The notes below the pieces were generated by a model. It saw nothing but the letters and a program-made list of their open reading frames with translations. It was not told the DNA's origin and did not search any database. Position numbers and translations under genes: made by a program. From an uncultured Bacteroidales bacterium (GTDB taxonomy: Bacteria > Bacteroidota > Bacteroidia > Bacteroidales > Muribaculaceae), in assembly GCA_900544535.1 (NCBI GenBank), contig UQVH01000016.1:1-64000 (forward strand): a stretch of 64,000 bases of DNA, written 5' to 3'. Below, piece after piece: positions 34,902-42,783 of this stretch. Every line of letters starts with the position of its first letter. Within the stretch, counting starts at the first letter, position 1.

Positions 34902-37340
34902 ATGAAATACGGCTATTTCGACGATCAGAATCGCGAATACGTGATCACCGAGCCTCGCACTCCCTGGCCTTGGATCAACTATCTCGGAAATAAAGATTTC
35001 TTCTCCCTCATCTCAAACACCGCCGGCGGTTACAGCTTCTACAAGGACGCGAAGTTCCGCCGCCTCACACGCTACCGCTACAACGGTGTCCCGATGGATG
35101 CCGGTGGCCGTTATTTCTACATCAAGGACGGTGACACCGTCTGGAATCCCGGTTGGAAACCGACCAAAACTCCGCTCGACGCCTACGAGTGTCGCCACGG
35201 CATGAACTACACCGTCATCACCGGCGAGAAAAACGGACTGGAGGCAAAGGCTCTCTTTTTCGTCCCCCTCGACACTCATGCCGAAATCACAAAGCTCACG
35301 CTTACCAACAAAACCGACAGCCCTAAGAACTTCAAGCTCTTTTCATTCATAGAATGGTGTCTGTGGAACGCTGCCACCGACATGGAAAATTTTCAGCGCA
35401 ATTTCTCCACCGGCGAGGTTGAGATTGACGGCTCCACGATCTACCACAAGACCGAATACAAGGAGCGCCGCAACCACTATGCGTTCTACACCGTCAACGC
35501 TCCAATCGACGGCTTCGACACCGACCGCGAAACTTTCCTCGGACTCTACAACGGCTTCGACGAACCCGACGCCGTCATGGAGGGCCGCCCGCGCGACTCC
35601 GTGGCCCACGGCTGGTCACCCATCGCCTCGCAGTATCTTGAAATCACCCTCGCTCCCGGCGAGTCGCGCGACCTGATCTTCATGCTCGGCTATGTCGAGA
35701 ATCCTCAGGACCAAAAATGGGAATCCAAAGGTGTCATCAACAAGGCTCCCGCCCGCGAGATGATGGCCCGCTTCGATACCCCCGAAAAAGTCGACAAGGC
35801 TTTTGCCGACCTCCGCGCCTACTGGGACGAGCTCCTCGGACGCTTCTCGGTCCGTTCGGGCGACGAGCGTCTTGACCGCATGGTCAACATATGGAACCAG
35901 TACCAGTGCATGATCACCTTCTGCTTCTCCCGTTCCGCCTCCTTCTTCGAGAGCGGCATCGGCCGTGGAATGGGATTCCGCGACTCCAACCAGGACCTCG
36001 TGGGCTTCGTGCATCAGATTCCGGCCCGTGCCCGCGAGCGCATCATCGACATCGCCTCCACCCAGTTCCCCGACGGCGGCTGTTACCACCAGTATCAGCC
36101 TCTGACCAAGCGCGGCAACAACGACATCGGCGGCGGCTTCAACGATGACCCGATGTGGCTCATCTTCGGCACAGTGGCCTATGTCAAGGAAACCGGCGAC
36201 TTCTCTATCCTCTCCGAACCCGTCCCCTTCGACAATCAGCCCGGTTCGGAAGTCTCCCTGATGGACCATCTCAAAGTCTCCTTCGACCATGTCGTCAACA
36301 ACCTCGGTCCCCACGGGCTCCCGCTCATCGGCCGCGCCGACTGGAACGACTGCCTCAACCTCAACTGCTTCTCCAACGATCCCAACGAATCTTTCCAGAC
36401 CACCGAAAACCGCTCCGAAGGCTCTAAGGCCGAGTCGCTGATGATCGCAGGCCAGTTTGTCATCTATGGCCGCGACTACGAAGAACTCTGCCGCCGCATG
36501 GGCCTTGACGCCGAAGCCGACCGCGCCCGCCGTCACGTCGACGCTATGGTTGAGGCCGTCAAGAAATACGGCTGGGACGGTGAGTGGTTCCTTCGTGCCT
36601 ACGATTACTTCGGCCGCAAGGTCGGCTCTCGCGAAAACAAGGAGGGCAAGATCTTTATCGAGTCGCAGGGGTGGTGCACCATGGCCGGAATCGGCCTCGA
36701 AGAAGGTATGCTCGAACAGTCGCTCGACTCAGTGAAGAAATATCTCGACTGCGAGCACGGTATCGTCCTCAACAACCCCGCTTTCACAGAATACGTCATG
36801 GACTACGGCGAGATCTCCACTTATCCCGCCGGTTATAAAGAAAATGCCGGTATTTTCGCCCACAACAACCCCTGGGTCATCATCGGTGAGACTGTCCTCG
36901 GCCGCGGCGACCGCGCTTGGGACTACTACCGCAAGATCTGTCCCGCCTATCTCGAAGATAAAAGCGATCTGCACAAGGTTGAGCCTTACGTCTACTGTCA
37001 GATGACCGCCGGCAAGGACGCCGCGAAACCCGGCGAGGCCAAGAACTCGTGGCTGACAGGCACCGCGGCCTGGAACTGGTATGCCATCACGCAGTTCATC
37101 CTCGGCATCCGTCCCGGCTATGACGGCCTTGTCGTCGACCCCTGCATCCCCGCTTCCTGGGACGGCTACGAGGTGAGCCGCCTCTACCGCGGCGCGGGCT
37201 ACCGCATCACCGTCTCCAACCCCTTCCACGTCAGTCGCGGAGTTAAGGGCATGACTGTCAACGGCGTTCCCGTCGAAGGCAATGTCATCCCTCTGCAGCC
37301 CGAAGGCTCCGAAAATAAAGTTGAAGTAATTTTGGGATGA
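34902..37340 (+). CDS. GH94 cellobiose phosphorylase
   Basis: Cytoplasmic enzyme that splits cellobiose with phosphate to alpha-glucose-1-phosphate and glucose. The 812 residues show strong resemblance to characterised cellobiose phosphorylases from the start (MKYGYFDDQNREYVIT, PWPWINYLG, AGGYSFYKDAKFRRLTRYRYN). ESGIGRGMGFRDSNQDLVGFVH and KRGNNDIGGGFNDDP are present, the catalytic Asp is in RADWNDCLNLNCF, and STYPAGYKENAGIFAHNNPW lies near the end. No signal peptide. In a mannan locus it points to glucomannan, whose hydrolysis releases cellobiosyl units. First gene of its operon. Confidence 0.95.
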   Translation: MKYGYFDDQNREYVITEPRTPWPWINYLGNKDFFSLISNTAGGYSFYKDAKFRRLTRYRYNGVPMDAGGRYFYIKDGDTVWNPGWKPTKTPLDAYECRHGMNYTVITGEKNGLEAKALFFVPLDTHAEITKLTLTNKTDSPKNFKLFSFIEWCLWNAATDMENFQRNFSTGEVEIDGSTIYHKTEYKERRNHYAFYTVNAPIDGFDTDRETFLGLYNGFDEPDAVMEGRPRDSVAHGWSPIASQYLEITLAPGESRDLIFMLGYVENPQDQKWESKGVINKAPAREMMARFDTPEKVDKAFADLRAYWDELLGRFSVRSGDERLDRMVNIWNQYQCMITFCFSRSASFFESGIGRGMGFRDSNQDLVGFVHQIPARARERIIDIASTQFPDGGCYHQYQPLTKRGNNDIGGGFNDDPMWLIFGTVAYVKETGDFSILSEPVPFDNQPGSEVSLMDHLKVSFDHVVNNLGPHGLPLIGRADWNDCLNLNCFSNDPNESFQTTENRSEGSKAESLMIAGQFVIYGRDYEELCRRMGLDAEADRARRHVDAMVEAVKKYGWDGEWFLRAYDYFGRKVGSRENKEGKIFIESQGWCTMAGIGLEEGMLEQSLDSVKKYLDCEHGIVLNNPAFTEYVMDYGEISTYPAGYKENAGIFAHNNPWVIIGETVLGRGDRAWDYYRKICPAYLEDKSDLHKVEPYVYCQMTAGKDAAKPGEAKNSWLTGTAAWNWYAITQFILGIRPGYDGLVVDPCIPASWDGYEVSRLYRGAGYRITVSNPFHVSRGVKGMTVNGVPVEGNVIPLQPEGSENKVEVILG

Positions 37341-37365
37341 TTTATCCTCCCCTCACGGACTGTTT

Positions 37366-38463
37366 ATGAAATATTATCTCATTTCTTTTGTCGCCGCCTG
37401 TCTGCTGACTGCCTGCGGCTCTGGCAAAGCAACCTCCGAACAGATGCCCGCCGATTCTCTCTCCCCGAAGCAGGCTCTCGCTGCGCGCCTCGACTCAGCC
37501 TCAGCCTCCGGCCGTTTCTTCTTCGGCCATCACGACGACACTGCCTACGGCCATCGCTGGGCCTATGCCGCCGATTCCTCTGACGTTAGAAACGTCACCG
37601 GCCAGTATCCCGGTCTGATGAGCTGGGATCTGGGCCTTATCGAGCTTGACTCCGCCCGCAACCTCGACGGTGTGCCTTTCGCTTTCATCGCCGCCCAGAT
37701 CGCCGCCCAACATGAGCGCGGCGGCATCAACGCCATCAGCTGGCACCCGATCAACCCCTCTTCGCGCGGAAATTCCTGGGACGTCTCCACATCCCCGCTC
37801 CATGAAATCGCCTCCGACAAGGCTCTGGCCGACACCCTCGACGCATGGATCGCCCGCGCCGCCCGCTTCATAGCCTCTCTGAAAGACTATGAAGGCAACC
37901 CGGTGCCCGTGATTTTCCGCCCCTGGCACGAAAATTCCGGCACATGGTTCTGGTGGGGCAAAGGCAACTCCACTCCTGAGGAATACATCGACCTCTGGAA
38001 GCGCACCCGTCAGGGCTTCGACGCCGCCGGTGTCGACAACGTTCTCTGGGCCTACTCGCCCGACAAGGATCTCACCCGCGAGGAATACTTCTCGACCTAT
38101 CCCGGCGACGAGTATGTCGATATTCTCGGCACCGACATCTACCAGTTTGACGGCGAGCAGGGAGTAGGGCAGTACACCGACCGCATCAAGGCGCAGCTTC
38201 CCTACGTGGTCGACGAGGCCCGCAAGCGCGGCAAGATCGCGGCCTTCACCGAAACCGGTCTCGAAGGTCTTGAGATTGCCGACTGGTACACCCGCGTGCT
38301 TCTCCGTGCCATCGACGGCATACCCGTGGCATATGTCTGCGTCTGGCGCAACGCCATCGAGAGCGAGAAACCCAACCATTTCTATGTTCCCTACACCGGC
38401 CACCCCGCCGAAGCCGATTTCAAGAAATTCCACTCCTCACCCCGACCGATATTCGTTGACTGA
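37366..38463 (+). CDS. GH26 beta-mannanase lipoprotein, second
   Basis: A 365-residue GH26 enzyme with lipobox LLTAC (Cys17). Acid/base Glu189 lies in IFRPWHENSGTWFWWG and the nucleophile Glu296 in AAFTETGLEG. FFFGHHDDTAYGHRW and GLMSWDLGLIE form the -subsite region. Unlike the GH26 at 33004 it has no insert and no Ig domain. Residues after Cys17 (GSGKATSE) lack the acidic run, so it may stay in the periplasm and, like mannobiose-releasing GH26 enzymes of Bacteroides, feed mannobiose to the transporter (inference). It lies between GH94 and GH130 genes in one operon. Confidence 0.92.
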   Translation: MKYYLISFVAACLLTACGSGKATSEQMPADSLSPKQALAARLDSASASGRFFFGHHDDTAYGHRWAYAADSSDVRNVTGQYPGLMSWDLGLIELDSARNLDGVPFAFIAAQIAAQHERGGINAISWHPINPSSRGNSWDVSTSPLHEIASDKALADTLDAWIARAARFIASLKDYEGNPVPVIFRPWHENSGTWFWWGKGNSTPEEYIDLWKRTRQGFDAAGVDNVLWAYSPDKDLTREEYFSTYPGDEYVDILGTDIYQFDGEQGVGQYTDRIKAQLPYVVDEARKRGKIAAFTETGLEGLEIADWYTRVLLRAIDGIPVAYVCVWRNAIESEKPNHFYVPYTGHPAEADFKKFHSSPRPIFVD

Positions 38464-38541
38464 GACCCCGCCGAGCCTCTCTCCGATACTTTTTCGCAGG
38501 GTTTCTGAAACTCCAAACCATAAAAACTTCGAATTATTCCG

Positions 38542-39711
38542 ATGGATCTTTTTAATTACCGCAAAAATCTTGTCCTCGCCCGCTATGAGGCTCTTGTGAC
38601 ACGCCCCAACATTCCTATCGAGGGCAACGGTGTCTACGAACGCTATGTGAATCCTGTGATTACCGCCGAAATGGTGCCCCCGACCTGGAAATATGATTTT
38701 AACCCGGCCACCAACCCCTATTTCATGGAGCGCATCGGCTGCAATGCCACCCTCAACTCCGGCGCCATCAAGTGGAACGGCAAATACATTCTCATGGTCC
38801 GCGTCGAGGGCAGCGACCGCAAATCGTTCTTCGCAGTTGCCGAAAGTCCCAACGGCATCGACAACTTCCGCTTCTGGCCTCATCCCGTCACCATGCCTGA
38901 CACCGACGATCCCGCCACGAATGTCTATGACATGCGCCTTACTAAACATGAAGACGGCTGGGTCTACGGCCTCTTCTGCGTCGAGCGTCACGATGATTCC
39001 CGGCCCGGCGATCTCTCGGCGGCCACTGCGGCCTGCGGTATTGCCCGCTCGCGCGACCTCGTCAACTGGGAGCGTCTTCCGGATCTCAAATGCAAGTCGC
39101 AGCAGCGCAACGTGGTGCTCCATCCCGAATTTGTCAACGGCAAATATGCCCTCTACACCCGCCCGCAGGACGGTTTCATCGACACCGGCAGCGGCGGCGG
39201 TATCGGCTGGGCGCTCGTCGATGACATCACAAACGCCGAAGTCCGCGAGGAGACCATCATCGACCGCCGTTACTACCACACCATCAAGGAAGTCAAAAAC
39301 GGCGAGGGACCGCACCCCATCAAGACCCCCAAAGGCTGGCTCCACCTCGCCCACGGTGTCCGCGGCTGCGCTTCCGGTCTGCGCTATGTGCTCTATCTCT
39401 ACATGACCTCGCTCGAAGAGCCCTGGAAAAAGATAGCCTCGCCCGGCGGCTACTTCATGGCCCCCGTAGGCGAGGAATATATCGGCGACGTGATGAACGT
39501 CCTCTTCACCAACGGCTGGATAGCCGACGAGGACGGCAAAGTGTTTATCTACTACGCATCGTCCGACACCCGTATGCACGTGGCCACCTCGACCGTCGAC
39601 CGCCTTGTCGACTACTGCATGAACACCCCGCAGGACGGACTCTCGACCTCCGAATCCGTCAGAACGCTCAACCGCCTTATCGACAGCAACCTTGCTATCC
39701 TCGGCGAATAG
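38542..39711 (+). CDS. GH130 4-O-beta-mannosyl-D-glucose phosphorylase
   Basis: Cytoplasmic phosphorylase converting beta-Man-1,4-Glc and phosphate to mannose-1-phosphate and glucose. The 389 residues match GH130 subfamily 1: ERIGCNATLNSGAIKWNGKYILMVRVEG, the proposed catalytic Asp130 in NVYDMRL, QQRNVVLHPEFVNGKYALYTRPQDGF, and GWLHLAHGV. No signal peptide. The neighbouring epimerase makes its substrate from mannobiose, the pathway known from Bacteroides fragilis. It sits 78 bases after the GH26 gene. Confidence 0.94.
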   Translation: MDLFNYRKNLVLARYEALVTRPNIPIEGNGVYERYVNPVITAEMVPPTWKYDFNPATNPYFMERIGCNATLNSGAIKWNGKYILMVRVEGSDRKSFFAVAESPNGIDNFRFWPHPVTMPDTDDPATNVYDMRLTKHEDGWVYGLFCVERHDDSRPGDLSAATAACGIARSRDLVNWERLPDLKCKSQQRNVVLHPEFVNGKYALYTRPQDGFIDTGSGGGIGWALVDDITNAEVREETIIDRRYYHTIKEVKNGEGPHPIKTPKGWLHLAHGVRGCASGLRYVLYLYMTSLEEPWKKIASPGGYFMAPVGEEYIGDVMNVLFTNGWIADEDGKVFIYYASSDTRMHVATSTVDRLVDYCMNTPQDGLSTSESVRTLNRLIDSNLAILGE

Positions 39712-39719
39712 ACTCCCGT

Positions 39720-39762
39720 CTGCGAATTGGCCCCTCATTTCACTGAGCGGGCCAATTCGCAG
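39720..39762 (+). other. 14-bp perfect intercistronic hairpin
   Basis: CTGCGAATTGGCCC (39720-39733) and GGGCCAATTCGCAG (39749-39762) are exact complements around a 15-base loop, with no T-run after. It lies between the GH130 and transporter genes, so it is likely an mRNA-stability or attenuation element rather than a full terminator. Confidence 0.6.
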
Positions 39763-39792
39763 TCTAATCTTACCTTAAATTTTGAGTAACTT

Positions 39793-41232
39793 ATGGCTCC
39801 ATTAAAAGAAAAAATAGGCTACGGCTTCGGCGACATGGCGTCATCCATGTTCTGGAAAGTCTTCAGCTATTATCTCCCGTTTTTCTATGCCAACGTATTC
39901 GGCATAAGTCTTGTCGACACCGGCGTACTTCTCCTCGTCACCCGCATCTGGGACGCCGTTTCCGACCCGATGATGGGCATTGTCGCCGACCGCACCAAAA
40001 CCCGCTGGGGCAAATACCGTCCCTACCTTCTGTGGGTGGCCGCGCCCTTCTCGATCTGCGGCATCCTGCTTTTCACCACTCCAGATTGGGCCTATGGCGC
40101 CAAACTCGTGTGGGCCTATGTCACTTACATCCTGATGATGACAGTCTATACAGGCATCAACGTCCCCTACGGTGCGATGCTCGGTGTCATGACCGATGAC
40201 TCGCAGGAGAAGACCGTCTTTTCGTCCTTCCGCATGTTCTTCGCCTACGGCGGTTCCTTCATCGCTCTCTTCGCCTGGGACCCCCTGTGCAAGTTCTTCT
40301 CCTCTTCGATGGGCATGTCGCTCCAGACCAGCTGGCAGTTTGCGATGATCGTCATCGCCGCCTGCTGCTTCGCCCTCTTCCTCCTCTGCTTCTATTTCAC
40401 CCGCGAGAAGCTCACCACCGTCAGCTCGGCCTCGCTCGGCAAGGACCTTAAGGAACTGCTCACCAACAAGCCCTGGTGGCTCCTCAACGGCGCTTCGCTC
40501 TGCTTCAACCTCTTCAACACCGTCCGCGGTGCCACTGTCGCCTTCTTCTTCGCCGACATCATCGGCGGGGAGCAACACATCGTCATCTTCTCCCTCTCGC
40601 TCCTCTTCTACTCAGGTCTCTTCCTCGGCGTGGGTGAGGTTGCGAACATGGTGGGCGTTGCCCTCGCGGTTCCGATCACCAACAAGGTCGGCAAGAAGCC
40701 GACATTCATCATGGTCGACGCCCTGCTGATTGTGTTCAGTGTCATCTTCTTCACCCTCTCGCCGACATCCAACGGCGGCCTGCTGATGATGCTCCTCCTC
40801 CAGATCGTGATTTCGGTGCTCACCGGTGTTATGTCGCCCCTCGTGTGGTCGATGTATGCCGACGTCAGCGACTATTCCGAACTCAAGACCCGCACAGCCT
40901 CCACCGGCCTCATCTTCTCTTCGGCTTCCATGGCTCAGAAATTCGGCGGTGCCATCGGCGGCGCGGCCGTGATGTGGCTCCTCAGCGGCTGCGGCTATAT
41001 CGAGCGCACCGATGCCAACCAGGGCATGAACATCGTGCAGCCTGCGAGTGCCATCGAATGTCTTTGGATGCTCATGACGTTCATCCCCGCAGGTGTGGCT
41101 CTGCTTTCGATGCTGATTGTTTGGCTCTATCCGCTCGGCACCAAGGAGATGAACGAGATCGTGGCCAAGCTCAAACTTCAGCGCGAACAGCCTGTCAAAG
41201 TCGACACTGACGAATTTGTCGAACCCGTCTGA
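39793..41232 (+). CDS. GPH/MFS-type disaccharide:cation symporter
   Basis: A 479-residue inner-membrane transporter with about 12 hydrophobic segments, of the glycoside-pentoside-hexuronide symporter family. Typical pieces are EKIGYGFGDMASSMFWKVF, TRIWDAVSDPMMGIVADRT-x-TRWGKYRPYLLW, NVPYGAMLGVMTDD and VWSMYADVSDYSELKTRTAST. Genetic context (GH26, GH130, epimerase) makes mannobiose and related disaccharides the probable cargo, as in the B. fragilis locus. 16 bases before the epimerase gene. Confidence 0.92.
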   Translation: MAPLKEKIGYGFGDMASSMFWKVFSYYLPFFYANVFGISLVDTGVLLLVTRIWDAVSDPMMGIVADRTKTRWGKYRPYLLWVAAPFSICGILLFTTPDWAYGAKLVWAYVTYILMMTVYTGINVPYGAMLGVMTDDSQEKTVFSSFRMFFAYGGSFIALFAWDPLCKFFSSSMGMSLQTSWQFAMIVIAACCFALFLLCFYFTREKLTTVSSASLGKDLKELLTNKPWWLLNGASLCFNLFNTVRGATVAFFFADIIGGEQHIVIFSLSLLFYSGLFLGVGEVANMVGVALAVPITNKVGKKPTFIMVDALLIVFSVIFFTLSPTSNGGLLMMLLLQIVISVLTGVMSPLVWSMYADVSDYSELKTRTASTGLIFSSASMAQKFGGAIGGAAVMWLLSGCGYIERTDANQGMNIVQPASAIECLWMLMTFIPAGVALLSMLIVWLYPLGTKEMNEIVAKLKLQREQPVKVDTDEFVEPV

Positions 41233-41248
41233 GTAAACCCGCGAAAAA

Positions 41249-42478
41249 ATGAACAAGGAAACAATCAAGACTTTCCGTCAGGAAGTGCTCGACAACCTGA
41301 CGCAGAATATTCTCCCTTACTGGCTCGACCGAATGACCGATCCGCGCGGAGGTTTCTACGGCCGTCGCGACGGCAACGACCGTCTTGACGAAGAGGCCCC
41401 GAAAGGTGCCATCCTCAATGCCCGCATCCTCTGGTCGTTCTCCGCGGCATACATCGCTACCGGCAATCCCGACTATCTCGCTGCTGCCACCCGTGCGCGC
41501 GACTACATCGTCGGTCATTTTATCGACCCGGACTTCGGCGGTGCCTACTGGAGCCTCAATGCCGACGGCTCGCCGCTCGACACCAAGAAGCAGTTCTACG
41601 CGATCGCCTTTATCATCTACGGTCTCGCCGAGTACTATCGCGCCTGTGGCGACGAGGAGTCGCTGCGTCTCGCCCTTGAACTGTTCGACTCGATCGAGCT
41701 TCATTCGCGCGACCGTGTGCGCAACGGCTACATCGAGGCTACGACCCGCGACTGGCAGCCGATTGCCGACATGCGTCTGAGCGACCACGACGCCAACGCC
41801 TCCAAGACGATGAATACCCACCTCCACATTCTTGAAGGCTACACCAATTTTCTGCGCGCCCTGAAAGAGAAATGTCCCGCGTCGTTCGAGAGCCGTGTCG
41901 CCGATGTGGAGGAAGCCACCGCAAATCTCCTTGAAATCTTCCTCGACCGCATTGAGAATCCGCGCACTCACCATCTGACACTTTTCTTTGACGATGACTG
42001 GAACGCCCAGCCCGGTGCCGAAAGCTACGGCCACGACATCGAGGCCTCATGGCTGCTGCTTGAGAGTGCCCACGTCATCGGCAATCCCGTCCTCACGGCA
42101 AAGACCCTCGACCACACGGCCCACATCGCCGACGCCGGTCTGCAAGGCCGTTGCGTCGACGGTGCCATGATCTACGAGCGCCATCCTGCCGGCAACTACG
42201 ACAACGACCGCCACTGGTGGGTTCAGGCCGAGAACGTCATCGGCCAGTTGTGGCTCGCGCAGTTCCACGGACGTCAGGAGCAGCTTGACCGCGCCCTCCA
42301 GTCGTGGCGCTATATCGCCGGTAACATTGTCGATCCCGACGGAGAATGGCACTGGTCGCGCCGTGCCGACGGTTCCGTCAACCGCACCGACGACAAGGCC
42401 GGATTCTGGAAATGTCCCTACCACAATTCGCGCATGTGCATCGAAGCCGTCCGCTCTCTCGACAGCTTTCTGAACTGA
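41249..42478 (+). CDS. Cellobiose/mannobiose 2-epimerase
   Basis: Interconverts reducing-end glucose and mannose in beta-1,4-disaccharides (mannobiose to Man-Glc, cellobiose to Glc-Man). The 409-residue (alpha/alpha)6 barrel belongs to the N-acylglucosamine 2-epimerase superfamily. Catalytic histidines are visible in MNTHLHILEGYTNFLRAL, SYGHDIEASWLL and FWKCPYHNSRMCIEA; DRHWWVQAENVIG and DEEAPKGAILNARILWSFS are typical of the cellobiose epimerase branch. No signal peptide. Last gene of the operon, followed by a terminator. Confidence 0.93.
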   Translation: MNKETIKTFRQEVLDNLTQNILPYWLDRMTDPRGGFYGRRDGNDRLDEEAPKGAILNARILWSFSAAYIATGNPDYLAAATRARDYIVGHFIDPDFGGAYWSLNADGSPLDTKKQFYAIAFIIYGLAEYYRACGDEESLRLALELFDSIELHSRDRVRNGYIEATTRDWQPIADMRLSDHDANASKTMNTHLHILEGYTNFLRALKEKCPASFESRVADVEEATANLLEIFLDRIENPRTHHLTLFFDDDWNAQPGAESYGHDIEASWLLLESAHVIGNPVLTAKTLDHTAHIADAGLQGRCVDGAMIYERHPAGNYDNDRHWWVQAENVIGQLWLAQFHGRQEQLDRALQSWRYIAGNIVDPDGEWHWSRRADGSVNRTDDKAGFWKCPYHNSRMCIEAVRSLDSFLN

Positions 42479-42527
42479 CGACGGAACTGGCCCGGAATAC
42501 GATTGCGTGCTTTCCGGCAATAATCAC

Positions 42528-42567
42528 AACCCTCGCAGCGTTTATTATTCGGCGCCGCGAGGGTTTT
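42528..42567 (+). terminator. Terminator of the mannan catabolic operon
   Basis: AACCCTCGC (42528-42536) pairs with GCGAGGGTT (42557-42565), and TTTTC follows. It lies 50 bases after the epimerase stop. Confidence 0.75.
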
Positions 42568-42783
42568 CTGAATAGACGAGCGGGTGATGCGGCCTTTAAT
42601 GGCCGGTGTGCACCCGCCTGTTCAAAAAACGTGCTCTGCGCCACTCTTCACGAGCCGACGCAGAGCAATCATTATAATCAAAAAGCTAATTCTATTACGT
42701 TTTATACCTTTTTGACTCGACAAAGGCGCCGAGGTTTAATACTAACATCGTGTTTTAACGTCATTTAACAATAATCCGCGTAT
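42568..42783. other. Intergenic region with two further hairpins
   Basis: Two more stems follow the terminator: GCGGGTG (42580-42586) with CACCCGC (42611-42617), containing an inner GGCC/GGCC, and TGCTCTGCG (42632-42640) with CGCAGAGCA (42659-42667). They may be backup terminators or parts of a small RNA. The rest, up to the U32 gene, is AT-rich with no exact TANNTTTG box seen. Confidence 0.5.

Noticed and set aside
35616..36536. A 306-codon open frame on the minus strand
   Set aside because: It is antisense to the well-supported GH94 gene, has a Val/Gly/Ala/Asp-rich composition typical of shadow frames and has no recognisable motif.
37501..38433. A 310-codon open frame on the minus strand
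   Set aside because: Antisense to the GH26 gene with intact catalytic motifs; composition is that of a shadow frame.
38437..39738. A 433-codon open frame on the minus strand
   Set aside because: Antisense to the GH130 gene; no family motif, and it would also run through the hairpin at 39720.
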